From assembly GCA_031273495.1 (NCBI GenBank), contig JAISRT010000020.1, forward strand, positions 1 to 41,581: a stretch of 41,581 bases of DNA. The letters run 5' to 3'. How positions within the stretch are numbered: the first letter of the stretch is position 1; every line of letters begins with the position of its first letter. The position numbers and the translations under genes are program-made. Under the pieces are notes generated by a model. The model had not been told where the DNA came from. It made no database searches and worked only from the letters and a program-made list of their open reading frames with translations. The stretch is from Candidatus Ancillula kalotermitis. Its GTDB lineage: Bacteria > Actinomycetota > Actinomycetes > Actinomycetales > Bifidobacteriaceae. Positions 9,804 through 19,019 of the stretch are shown here, in pieces.

Positions 9804-9860
9804 GAATGAAGTTAAATGAAGTTGAATGAAGTTGAATGAAGTTGAATGAAGAATGAAGTC
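9804..9860 (+). repeat. 10-bp tandem repeat (gaagttgaat)n
   Basis: gaatgaagttaaatgaagttgaatgaagttgaatgaagttgaatgaagaatgaag. Confidence 0.9.
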
Positions 9861-9869
9861 AAAAATGGT

Positions 9870-9889
9870 CAAACTCGCTTGCGAGTTTG
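9870..9889. repeat. Perfect inverted repeat (hairpin)
   Basis: CAAACTCGC-TT-GCGAGTTTG. Confidence 0.75.
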
Positions 9890-9920
9890 GCAATTGGCGG
9901 AAGGTGGGGTTTGGGGAGGA

Positions 9921-9980
9921 GAGCGCAGCGGTACATCCTCCCCATAATTAATCTGTTATGAATAGCACTTACTGAATTCG
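9921..9980 (+). repeat. 60-bp direct repeat, copy 2
   Basis: gagcgcagcggtacatcctccccataattaatctgttatgaatagcacttactgaattcg. Confidence 0.93.
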
Positions 9981-10161
9981 ACGCATTTGGTTCGATCGCT
10001 CCGCGCTCTCATTACGCCCCTCGCACAGGCTTCACCAGTGCTCAAACACACTCCGCTCGCTATTGCTTCTGCAAAGCAGGCGCAACTCGCTACGCTGGGC
10101 ATGGGCTTCGCCCGCATGCGAATGAAGTTAGTGCTATACTATAGAAATAGGTACTGATACC

Positions 10162-11127
10162 ATGCGTGAAAACCGTAGTCCTCGGAGCGGTGATGTTTTT
10201 TGTTTGCTAGTGCCCTGCTTTAATGAAGACGAAACCCTGAAAGTTGTTGCCCCCGTGCTGTGCGAGAAGATGGTGGGACTGATTGAGAGCGGTGCAATAT
10301 CTGAAAAGTCATGCATACTATTTGTTGATGATGGCTCCACTGACTCAACGTGGCAAATTATCGAGCACCTTGCGCAAAGTAACCAGATGATCCGTGGGTT
10401 GAAGCTCTCGAGAAATTTCGGACACCAGAACGCACTTCTAGCGGGTATGTCTGCGTCGCTACAATTTTCCGATGTCATCATCAGTATGGACGCCGACCTT
10501 CAAGATGATGTTAACGCAATCGACAAAATGCTCGCTGACTATTCTGCAGGATCCGAAATTGTCTACGCAGTGCGCTCCTCAAGAGAAAGTGATTCTAAGT
10601 TCAAGAAGTCGACTGCGCAGAGTTTCTACAAACTGATGAATGCCCTTGGTGCCTCAGTAGTCTACAATCATGCCGACTTCAGGTTGATGAGCAAGCGTGC
10701 GGTCGAAGAGTTATTGAAGTTTACTGAGGTGAACCTTTTTCTACGTGGGCTCGTTCCACTTCTGGGGTTCAAGAGCAGTAAGGTTGAGTACACTAGAGCA
10801 AAGCGCGTCGCGGGTGAGTCAAAGTATCCGTTAAAAAAGATGCTCAAGTTCGCGTTCGACGGCGTGACGTCATTTTCAGTGAAGCCACTTCGCCTTGTGA
10901 CTATTCTCGGTTTCTTAACGTTTTTCTGTGGTATTTTAGGAACGGTGTATTCAGTTGTGCAATTCTTTCGCGGAGACACTACAATCGGGTGGGCATCAAC
11001 TATCTGTTCGATTTGGTTGCTCGGAGGTGTCCAAATGATTTCCCTAGGGCTGATTGGTGAGTATGTGGGTAAAATATTCAGCGAAACGAAACGACGACCA
11101 CGGTTTATTGTTGAAGAGTTGATTTAA
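10162..11127 (+). CDS. Family 2 glycosyltransferase, polyprenyl-phosphate sugar transferase (GtrB/DPM1-like)
   Basis: LLVPCFNEDETL, LFVDDGSTDSTW, ISMDADLQDD, two C-terminal TM segments, GEYVGKIFSETKRRPRFIV. An in-frame ATA at 10147 lies exactly 6 nt after TATACT and may be the true first codon. Confidence 0.93.
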   Translation: MRENRSPRSGDVFCLLVPCFNEDETLKVVAPVLCEKMVGLIESGAISEKSCILFVDDGSTDSTWQIIEHLAQSNQMIRGLKLSRNFGHQNALLAGMSASLQFSDVIISMDADLQDDVNAIDKMLADYSAGSEIVYAVRSSRESDSKFKKSTAQSFYKLMNALGASVVYNHADFRLMSKRAVEELLKFTEVNLFLRGLVPLLGFKSSKVEYTRAKRVAGESKYPLKKMLKFAFDGVTSFSVKPLRLVTILGFLTFFCGILGTVYSVVQFFRGDTTIGWASTICSIWLLGGVQMISLGLIGEYVGKIFSETKRRPRFIVEELI

Positions 11128-12355
11128 GCAGGCAGTAATACATTGAGTCCGTGCCGTCAAGATGTGTCCAGAGTTGCTGCTCATCAATTTTTTCAAGTTC
11201 GGTATGCGTTCTTAGCACCGCATCCACCACATTAACGGTTTCTTCAAGCAATGGTGAGCATGTGGAATACAATAGCAGTCCACCAGGTTTCAGGGACTGC
11301 ACTGCTGCGGAAAATAGTTCGACTTGAAGGGCACTCAGGCACGCCACCTCGTCGAGTGTCTTGACATTGCGGAGCTCCTGGCGCCTCCGGATAGAACCCA
11401 AGCCAGAACATGGCGCATCGAGCAGTATGCGGTCAAATTTCACGTCACGTCCCGGAATTTCACGAGCATCAAGGTTGGTTAGCGTTACATTCTTGAACCG
11501 TTTCATGGAGTCACTGAGCAGCCTGAATCTGTGCGGGTGTAGTTCGTTCGCAGTCAAACTAGACTTCGCATTGCCTTCTAAGAATGTTGCCAACACTAGC
11601 GCTTTCCCCCCTGGTGCGGCACAAAAGTCTGCCCAAGCTTCCCCTTCTGGATCAACAATTCGTGCAGTAATCAGCCGGTCGGTAACCCTCAGGCTTCCGG
11701 AGTCTTGCACAATCGAAGTGCCTTGTTGAATGTCTGGATCGCTAGCGGGGTTGCCTGACGTAAGAACTCGGCTACATCTGGTCTTTAGGTCCGTTATTTC
11801 GACACTCGGAGCGGTATTATTCGCGGTGAGCAGTGCCTCGAGTTCATCAGTGCGACCCCAATGTTTGAGTGAGCTGTCATACTCGTTAAGTATCCACGAG
11901 GGGCAGGAAAAAGTGAATGCCAACTTGTCGTCGCCATCAAGTTTCGCCTCAAGCTCCACCTCAAGCTCGGGGGTCACTCGGCGCAGGACCGCGTTAAGTA
12001 TCCCAGTAAATTTGTGCAGTTTGAGTTTATGGGCAACGTTAACCATCTCGTTCACGGCGGCATACTTCTTCACGCGCATATTCAAAATCTGGTGTGCTCC
12101 CATGAGTAGCAGCACGAGCAATTCCACATCGAGTTTATCTACATCCTTTCGGACGAGTTCCGCGATAATTCGGGAGTACTTATACTGGTTCCGCACTGTG
12201 CCGTATGTCAACTCCGCAACGAGCGCTTTTTCCTGTAGGCTTAAGTCTGACCCATCGAGTGCCCTGCGAACGGCTAGATTTGCGTATCGTTTGCCCTTTA
12301 TGATTTCAAGAAGCGTTTCAAATGCGAGTAGGCGTGCTTGGTTTTTAACGGACAT
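11105..12355 (-). CDS. rsmB: 16S rRNA m5C967 methyltransferase RsmB
   Basis: NusB-like N-terminus, WADFCAAPGGKALVLA, DRILLDAPCSGLGSIRRR, LLYSTCSPLLEE. Start placed at MSVKNQARLLAF, overlapping the upstream stop. Confidence 0.93.
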   Translation of the reverse strand: MSVKNQARLLAFETLLEIIKGKRYANLAVRRALDGSDLSLQEKALVAELTYGTVRNQYKYSRIIAELVRKDVDKLDVELLVLLLMGAHQILNMRVKKYAAVNEMVNVAHKLKLHKFTGILNAVLRRVTPELEVELEAKLDGDDKLAFTFSCPSWILNEYDSSLKHWGRTDELEALLTANNTAPSVEITDLKTRCSRVLTSGNPASDPDIQQGTSIVQDSGSLRVTDRLITARIVDPEGEAWADFCAAPGGKALVLATFLEGNAKSSLTANELHPHRFRLLSDSMKRFKNVTLTNLDAREIPGRDVKFDRILLDAPCSGLGSIRRRQELRNVKTLDEVACLSALQVELFSAAVQSLKPGGLLLYSTCSPLLEETVNVVDAVLRTHTELEKIDEQQLWTHLDGTDSMYYCLLKSTLQQ

Positions 12356-13493
12356 CTTCACCCAACTGCACCAATTTCGCGTGTTTAGGATGCTCAGCGA
12401 TGTTTTCAATCCACGCCAAGTGCAGCCACAAGATAAAAAACGGTGTGAGATGACGAAGGAAACTGCCATAGTCTGGCTCGAAAACCGACTGCGTGACGAA
12501 GAATGCTAGTATAAAGCAGACTAGTTTCTGGGCTGTCGCGAACTCCTTGGCCTTGTTGTCGAGAAGCGTGGTTCGGAAAATCAACAAGCAGAAAAGCGCT
12601 CCAAGCAGTAGAACTCCGAAAAAGGTTAATATGTGGTATAAACTAAGTATCTCGAGCATAGGCGTGGGGACAATAAGTCGAAATTGTGCGGAAAGTAGGT
12701 TAAAAAAGACTTCAAATAGGTTCTGCGGCACCTCAAACAGGTTCATAATCAAAGAGTGTCCATCACTATTAAAATCAAACTTGAAAGAGGCGTTCGTGAA
12801 ATTCCGTATTGTTGTCAACTCTTGATGATTCGGCACCATAGAAACTAGTGCAACGCATACTGTAGAGCAAAAAACTGAACAGATCAGCCGAAACGCGGTC
12901 ATCTTCTTCCAGTTTAACACCCTTAAAAAGAAGTAAACAGCGAGTGTGATAATATAGTATGCTCGGAAGTTAGCCTGATAGTAAAAGATGGTGTAAAGTA
13001 TCAGAAAGTCACCGTATTTGAAGTTTGACGCGATGAGTACAACAAGTGTAACAACAAAAAACTGCGAAAACTCCTTAGAAGTGTGCGAAAAGTAGATCGA
13101 CGCAGTGATTAGAGCAACACACTCCACCAGAAGCACGGTTTTAGAGGCATAACTTGAGGCGGGGAGGTATTTTTGCCTGAGGAGCAACACAACTATCAGC
13201 ACAACCGAAAAAACAAGCAGTCCTTGAACTATTGGTGTCGAAAAAATGTTGAGGACTGCGACATAGAAAGTTTCATTAGGGCTATATGGCGTAAACTTGT
13301 CGAAACTATTTTTGGCGGCCGCAGTCAAACTAATACTGTCTGCACTCGTACTCTCAACTACATTTTGCTTGACGAAGATGATGGCGTACCCGACTAGTGC
13401 AGCAGCACTTAGCGCAATGAACTCGATATGTGTGCGTAGAAATGCCGAAATCCTGTTGCCCACCGTGTAAATTATGCCAAGTTGTGAAGTCAA
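12345..13493 (-). CDS. Polytopic membrane protein (possible polysaccharide polymerase-like)
   Basis: ~10 hydrophobic segments; FYYQANFRAYYIITLAVYF resembles capsule polymerase-like proteins. TTG start overlaps the upstream TGA. Confidence 0.7.
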   Translation of the reverse strand: MTSQLGIIYTVGNRISAFLRTHIEFIALSAAALVGYAIIFVKQNVVESTSADSISLTAAAKNSFDKFTPYSPNETFYVAVLNIFSTPIVQGLLVFSVVLIVVLLLRQKYLPASSYASKTVLLVECVALITASIYFSHTSKEFSQFFVVTLVVLIASNFKYGDFLILYTIFYYQANFRAYYIITLAVYFFLRVLNWKKMTAFRLICSVFCSTVCVALVSMVPNHQELTTIRNFTNASFKFDFNSDGHSLIMNLFEVPQNLFEVFFNLLSAQFRLIVPTPMLEILSLYHILTFFGVLLLGALFCLLIFRTTLLDNKAKEFATAQKLVCFILAFFVTQSVFEPDYGSFLRHLTPFFILWLHLAWIENIAEHPKHAKLVQLGEDVR

Positions 13494-14128
13494 CTCAGGT
13501 GCACTTTCAGAAACCGCGAAATCTCCTGTACCTCTTCAAGGCAGATTGAATGGTCCATCGGGTAGTTCACGTCGACCACTGATGAGTAGTTGTTTTTGAA
13601 CCAACATTTAGCGCGCTCGGATTCGGCAGGTTCAACAATTGTGTCAAGCGTCCCCCAACCGTGAAACACTGGGATGTCGGGGGTCTCTGCGTGCGTATCG
13701 TCAGCGTCAAACGGCAAGTAACCACTCAACATCACAACTGCAGATAACCTACTGGCGAGTTCCGCACGGTTTAGTAGGTGAGTCACCATCGCACCACCTT
13801 GTGAAAAACCAAGCAGAATAATTTTACGCTGCGGGTCAATTTCCCCTGCACTTTCCTGCTCCTTCAGCCAATTCAAGAAAATGTCACCGGAGAGCTTTGC
13901 CTCATTCTTCCTCTTCGCGCGTTCAACAACAGGGTTTTCGAACCAAGCATAACCGTTCGCATAGGGCAGACTGAACGGAGCGCGGGGTGAAACATAGTCG
14001 ATGTCAAAATCGAGCACATTGACCAGCCCTGGCAGATCGTTTTCATTGGACCCCCACCCGTGTAGCAAAATTAACAGTGGACTGTCGGGATTTCGTGCTG
14101 TTGAACATACCTGAGTAATAATTTCCAC
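13490..14128 (-). CDS. Phospholipase/carboxylesterase (alpha/beta hydrolase, YpfH-like)
   Basis: LLHGWGSNENDLPGL, ILLGFSQGGAMVTHLL, PVFHGWGTLDTIV, YPMDHSIC. GTG start placed just after the upstream TGA with a ggggtg SD-like sequence. Confidence 0.85.
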   Translation of the reverse strand: MEIITQVCSTARNPDSPLLILLHGWGSNENDLPGLVNVLDFDIDYVSPRAPFSLPYANGYAWFENPVVERAKRKNEAKLSGDIFLNWLKEQESAGEIDPQRKIILLGFSQGGAMVTHLLNRAELASRLSAVVMLSGYLPFDADDTHAETPDIPVFHGWGTLDTIVEPAESERAKCWFKNNYSSVVDVNYPMDHSICLEEVQEISRFLKVHLS

Positions 14129-14129
14129 T

Positions 14130-15938
14130 TCACACCCCGTAAATTTCTTTGTCGATCTTCTTTTCGTTAATCCGTAGCACCTCATTGCGACGCACTTTCA
14201 TCGATGCTGTCAGCTGTCCGTTCTCTTCAGAAAAGTCTTCGTCGAGCACTATAAACTTCCGTATTGACTCCGCGCGTGAGACTGTAGCGTTCGCCTTCAC
14301 AATCACGCGCTCAATCTCCGCCTGCACTAATGGCTGTTTTGTAGCCTCTCGTGCAGTTAAAGAGTCGTCGAGCTTGTTTGACTTCAAGAAGTACTTCAGG
14401 TTTTCAGCGTCAAACGTCAGAATCGCAGAAATAAACGGACGCCTTTCGCCAACCACAACAGCATTTGCGATTATCGGAGAGGTTTTAATCAGTTCTTCCA
14501 GTGGGCTCGGACTGACGTTTTTGCCCCCCGCAGTCACGATGATATCCTTTTCGCGCCCCGTAATCTTTAAGAACCCGTATTCGTTGAGTTCACCAATATC
14601 CCCGGAACGTAGCCACCCGTCAGTTGTGAAGAGGCTCTTATTCGCTTCAGGCAGGTTATGGTACCCAGGCGTCACGCTCTCCGATTTGATCTGGATCTCG
14701 TTGCTAGTCTCGTCAATGCGCACCGAGATGCCAGGTAGTGGTTGCCCCACTGTGCCGATATTGTTCAACTTCCCGCGATTTACGAACGCGGGTGCCGCAG
14801 TCTCGGTCAAACCGTAGCCCTCAAGAATGGTCAGTCCAGCACCATTAAAGAAGTGCGCCAGGTCCGCGTCAATTGGTGCGCCCCCCGAAATCAAGAACTC
14901 GACATTTCCCCCGAGTGCGTGCTTAATCTTACTGTAAATCAGTGCTGAATAGAGTTTGTTCACTTTCGGTGCAACTGTTTGCCCCCTGAACTTGCTGTTT
15001 GCCGATTTTGACGCATCAACTGCAGTCTTCGCAGCGCGGGAGAATATCCTTCCAGCAACACCCGTTCCCGCCTTCTGGCTTGTGGCGTTGTAGACCTTCT
15101 CAAAGATGCGCGGAACGCCGAGGATGTAGGTAGGTTTGAACGCAGACAGGTCAGTGAGCAGAGTTTTGATGTCGTTGCTGATCCCGAGGGTCGTAGTTCC
15201 AGCAATCGCAACATATTCTAGATACCGCGCGAAGACATGAGCAAGTGGGAGAAAAAGAAGCAGTCGCGCATTCGGTCGCATCAACACTTCGGGAACTCCG
15301 AGCATACCATTCCGGACGATTGACAAGAAATTCCTGTGCGTTAACTCCACCCCTTTTGGGTTACCCGTCGAGCCTGAAGTGTAGACAATTGTTGCAAGGT
15401 CATCTGCTCTAACCTCGGAAATCGCCTTGCTCAGGCGTGGGTCAGCCTCCGCGGAAAGGCACTCTAGTGTTTTTGCATCCAGGATGAAAATGTTGTCCAC
15501 CTGGTTAGACTTCTCGTTCGCGGCAACAAATTTGTCCATAATGTCAGCCGACCCAGCAAAGGCATATTTAACGCTCGCGTCAAGCAAAATGTGGCTGATT
15601 TGTGCAACTGACGACGTTTCGTAGATGGGAACGACTAGCACTCCAATCATCAACCCCGCAAAGTCAAGCAACACCCATTCGAATGAGGTTGAGGCCGCGA
15701 CGGCGATGGCGTCCCCCTTTTTCAAGCCTAGAGCGAGCAGTCCAGATGCTAAGTTTCTGGCGCGGACTTGGAACTCGGAGGCGGTGACTAACTCCCACGA
15801 TGCACCCGACTTGAACTCGAAAAGCGTTTCGTGCGGGGTCTTCGCGACACGTTCCTGAAGAAGTGTATATATGTTTTCGCCGTCGCGCACAGTTGCACCA
15901 GCCGAAGCCGTAAACTCTTTCAAATTGCTGGTCATCAC
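14130..15938 (-). CDS. Long-chain acyl-CoA synthetase (AMP-dependent)
   Basis: TIVYTSGSTGNPKGVELTHRNF, EGYGLTETAAPAFVNR, GWLRSGDIGELNEYGFLKITGREKDIIVTAGGKNVSP. Confidence 0.94.
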   Translation of the reverse strand: MMTSNLKEFTASAGATVRDGENIYTLLQERVAKTPHETLFEFKSGASWELVTASEFQVRARNLASGLLALGLKKGDAIAVAASTSFEWVLLDFAGLMIGVLVVPIYETSSVAQISHILLDASVKYAFAGSADIMDKFVAANEKSNQVDNIFILDAKTLECLSAEADPRLSKAISEVRADDLATIVYTSGSTGNPKGVELTHRNFLSIVRNGMLGVPEVLMRPNARLLLFLPLAHVFARYLEYVAIAGTTTLGISNDIKTLLTDLSAFKPTYILGVPRIFEKVYNATSQKAGTGVAGRIFSRAAKTAVDASKSANSKFRGQTVAPKVNKLYSALIYSKIKHALGGNVEFLISGGAPIDADLAHFFNGAGLTILEGYGLTETAAPAFVNRGKLNNIGTVGQPLPGISVRIDETSNEIQIKSESVTPGYHNLPEANKSLFTTDGWLRSGDIGELNEYGFLKITGREKDIIVTAGGKNVSPSPLEELIKTSPIIANAVVVGERRPFISAILTFDAENLKYFLKSNKLDDSLTAREATKQPLVQAEIERVIVKANATVSRAESIRKFIVLDEDFSEENGQLTASMKVRRNEVLRINEKKIDKEIYGV

Positions 15939-15966
15939 TCTTGAACGACGGACAGAATACTTGTTT

Positions 15967-16158
15967 CTAGCGGACGCGCTGCACTTTTCCTGCCTTGATG
16001 CAAGATGTGCAAACGTTGAGTTTCATTGGCGTTCCGTTAATTTTCGTGCGCACAGGCTGAATGTTCGGGTTCCACCGACGGTTCGTCTTGACTTGAGAGT
16101 GAGAAACATTGTGCCCAAACTCAGGTCCCTTTTCGCAAACATCACATTTCGCTGCCAT
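15967..16158 (-). CDS. rpmB: 50S ribosomal protein L28
   Basis: [39 protein letters not shown] aaagga. Confidence 0.96.
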   Translation of the reverse strand: MAAKCDVCEKGPEFGHNVSHSQVKTNRRWNPNIQPVRTKINGTPMKLNVCTSCIKAGKVQRVR

Positions 16159-16213
16159 AATAATCCTTTCGTAACTTTCCTAGTATAGCGCGTTCAGGTC
16201 TTTTTGTTAAATT

Positions 16214-16302
16214 GAGGGGGGAAAGCCTTCCCCCTCGCTGCAACCTCAGCCGCTTCGCGTCGAGTTTTCCGCTACCCCCTTCGCCTAGGGGATATTCCCC
16301 TA
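16214..16302. repeat. Two stem-loops upstream of the acyltransferase gene
   Basis: GAGGGGG..CCCCCTC (16214-16236) and TAGGGGA-TAT-TCCCCTA (16286-16302). Confidence 0.7.
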
Positions 16303-16346
16303 AGACCCCTACTTCTACGCGCGGTGGGTTGTGCTACACTATTGGT

Positions 16347-17366
16347 ATCAACAATACGCAAAGTTTAACTCATAGGTTGGCATTACCCGATGTCCTACGC
16401 GGCGGGGCGATTATCCTTGTTGTCTGCGGGCACAGTTTCCTTCCCTTAGCATCGATGATCCCTAACTATCAACTCGGAATTAAGTATGCTCTGATTTGGA
16501 ACTTCCATATGCCGTTCTTATTCTTTGTCTCTGGGCTTTTTGCATCTCGACTGCTTAAACGAACATTCAAAGATGCGGTAATTCGTAAAGTACGTCAACT
16601 CATTGTGCCGTATTTACTGTTTTCAGCACTCGAAATTACTGTCAACATTTTACTCGGTGGCTTGACAAATACGAAACTTCAACCGATTAACTATTTGACG
16701 ATGTTAGTTCAGCCAGTTCAGGAGATGTGGTTTATTTACGTGTTGTTTTTCTTGTTCATGCTTTATTATGCTATCCACAAACTCTTAGATAAACACTTGG
16801 GAAGCAGTACGAAATTTTCCGTTGAACTTATTTTAGTTGTGCTAGGTTTCATTTTATTTTTTATTGGTAAAGATGTTCAAATATGGGTCATTCCTCAAAT
16901 TATGAATTACTTCGTTTTCTTCACACTCGGTGCGGCAAGTTTCAATCTTCTCAGAAATCCTTCCATAAAGCTTTGGGTAAATATAGTAGTACTGATTCCA
17001 CCTCTTGTTGTTTATGTATTCTTGTGCAAGTTTAACATTTTTATCGCAGACGCGAACCTGCTTCTAGCATTTGGACTGATTCGTACACTATTTGGAATTG
17101 TTACCTTCATCCTTTTATCATTATTGCTGATACGCGTTTCATTGCTCTCAAAGTTTCTACAGTATTGTGGAGTTGCATCAATACTTATTTATTTGCTTCA
17201 GACCTATCCAATGCAAGGGTTTAGGATTATTATCTTCAATGTCACTCATATTCTAAATCCACTAGTATACGAAATTTTCGGGAGTCTTTTAGGTGTTGCA
17301 GTGCCACTAATAATTTACTATTTTTTCAATGGCACAAAAGCATATTCGCTAATTTTTGGCAGATGA
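16347..17366 (+). CDS. Acyltransferase family 3 (OafA/YrhL-like) membrane protein
   Basis: LPDVLRGGAIILVVCGHS motif and multiple TMs. Start drawn at in-frame ATC 16347, 6 nt after TACACT; TTG 16377 is the canonical alternative. Confidence 0.8.
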   Translation: MNNTQSLTHRLALPDVLRGGAIILVVCGHSFLPLASMIPNYQLGIKYALIWNFHMPFLFFVSGLFASRLLKRTFKDAVIRKVRQLIVPYLLFSALEITVNILLGGLTNTKLQPINYLTMLVQPVQEMWFIYVLFFLFMLYYAIHKLLDKHLGSSTKFSVELILVVLGFILFFIGKDVQIWVIPQIMNYFVFFTLGAASFNLLRNPSIKLWVNIVVLIPPLVVYVFLCKFNIFIADANLLLAFGLIRTLFGIVTFILLSLLLIRVSLLSKFLQYCGVASILIYLLQTYPMQGFRIIIFNVTHILNPLVYEIFGSLLGVAVPLIIYYFFNGTKAYSLIFGR

Positions 17367-17408
17367 GCACCAATATGACATACAGTTGTATTAAACTGGG
17401 AGTATGAA
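17367..17408 (+). promoter_or_regulatory. Duplicated promoter, copy 1
   Basis: gcaccaatatgacatacagttgtattaaactgggagtatgaa, identical to 18978-19019; TAAACT box 6 nt before the ATG. Confidence 0.75.
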
Positions 17409-18969
17409 GTTGTTAACTAGTTTTTTGAGCAGGCTAAAGGTCGAACAGGTCTTTAGACTTAAGTTTTTGGCATTTGTAATACCATTTTGCTGGTATGTGC
17501 TTGTAGATTTTGTCTTCAACCCGATGTGGTCAACAAATGATGGTCATCAACTGGCAGTTTTGACGCATGAATTAGGTACAGCATCTCCACTTTGGGACAT
17601 GCAAACAATCCTGTTTTCCCTCTTCTCTAAGCATTATCTGCCAGCACTTCTTGTCATGTCGCTAGTTTCTGCTCTGTCACTATTCAATTTTATACGGGTT
17701 TACTTAAAGTTCAGCAATTCGTCTACAAAAGAGAGGTGGGCATTCAGTATTATCGTATTTTACAGCCTTTTGCCTGTCTACTGGACATTCAACGCATCAT
17801 TCTTTCCGTCAACAAATTATCTTCCGCTAGGGCTTTTTCTGCTATCATTCCTGTTTGAGATTTACCACATTAGGGCAGCATTCTTCTCGCAGTTTCATAA
17901 AGTTGTATTGCTGGCTCTAGTGTTGTTCTGGATTTCTGAAACTCGGCGTGACGCTATGTATGCAGAGTACTTAATGGCATTAATATTTGCGCTAGTGTTT
18001 TTCCTTTCGAAACGGTATCGAACAAATCAAGGTGTATACAGTGAAATCATAGTAGATGAGCTGACGAATCATCATGGCGGAAAAGCTACACTAGTGGTGC
18101 CGACCGGGGCTACAACAAATGTCAGGGGGGGCTTCAATGTAAAGCGTCGAATTTTATTTGGTAAGATTCTACTCATTGTTCTAGTACTCAGTTTCAGTTT
18201 CAGTTTTGCGCAAGTCAGAAGTGTGCTCGGTGTGCCGGTTGCTGATCCCGCAGGTGCGGACTGGGTCTCAACAGGTGTAAGTGTCCCAATTATGATCGAC
18301 GCGAAAGCAATACTCGACAGTCCGAATCTCGAGTATATTTCATACGATGATAACAAGTGGTTCGAGGATCATGGCTTTAACCTCGAATGCCTAAAAGGAT
18401 TTAGGCCCAATATCTCTGACCCAATCAAAGGTTGTTATGTTCTTGCGATGACAAAATATCAAGCGTCGCAACAGGAATTCTTGAGACGAAGTTTGAATGT
18501 AGCTTTTTACCACCCAGAGCATACAATGACAACTTATTTGACATTTATTCGCCCACTTATCGATCCGACATATGAGTTATTCGGACTACAGAATTGGGTC
18601 GCTGCTGGCTGGAAAGATGTGGATGTCTGGATGCGTGACCTTGATGTAAACGCTAACTGTAATAAAATTTGTCAGATGTTTGACTTCGCTGCTCGAGCAA
18701 CTTTCAGGGTTCCAATTCTGAGCGTATTAATTTCAGCAGGAGGTGTCCAAATTTTTGCGTTTATCGTTTGTTTATTTGTCGGGATCCGTAAAAAGAAATA
18801 TGCACCTTTACTCTTTTTCACACCACTTATGTGCAGTTATGCCGTTCTAGCAGTTTCCGCACCAGTGCAACTTCCAGTCTATTCATATTTGGGCATCGTG
18901 ATGGCCCCATTAGCCGTAATCCTGTTTCGAGAAGAAGTTCGGCAAAAGCCTAGTTCTGATGTAGAGTAA
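17404..18969 (+). CDS. Polytopic membrane protein, GT-C-like (unknown specificity)
   Basis: ~521 aa, multiple TM segments, early acidic motif STNDGHQ and large extracytoplasmic loop. Confidence 0.7.
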   Translation: MKLLTSFLSRLKVEQVFRLKFLAFVIPFCWYVLVDFVFNPMWSTNDGHQLAVLTHELGTASPLWDMQTILFSLFSKHYLPALLVMSLVSALSLFNFIRVYLKFSNSSTKERWAFSIIVFYSLLPVYWTFNASFFPSTNYLPLGLFLLSFLFEIYHIRAAFFSQFHKVVLLALVLFWISETRRDAMYAEYLMALIFALVFFLSKRYRTNQGVYSEIIVDELTNHHGGKATLVVPTGATTNVRGGFNVKRRILFGKILLIVLVLSFSFSFAQVRSVLGVPVADPAGADWVSTGVSVPIMIDAKAILDSPNLEYISYDDNKWFEDHGFNLECLKGFRPNISDPIKGCYVLAMTKYQASQQEFLRRSLNVAFYHPEHTMTTYLTFIRPLIDPTYELFGLQNWVAAGWKDVDVWMRDLDVNANCNKICQMFDFAARATFRVPILSVLISAGGVQIFAFIVCLFVGIRKKKYAPLLFFTPLMCSYAVLAVSAPVQLPVYSYLGIVMAPLAVILFREEVRQKPSSDVE

Positions 18970-18977
18970 GATATATT

Positions 18978-19019
18978 GCACCAATATGACATACAGTTGT
19001 ATTAAACTGGGAGTATGAA
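18978..19019 (+). promoter_or_regulatory. Duplicated promoter, copy 2 (purC)
   Basis: Exact 42-nt copy of 17367-17408. Confidence 0.75.

Noticed and set aside
9718-9980. 60-bp direct repeats as insertion-sequence ends
   Set aside because: Direct rather than inverted, no transposase ORF between them, only ~140 bp interior; kept as repeat hotspot only.
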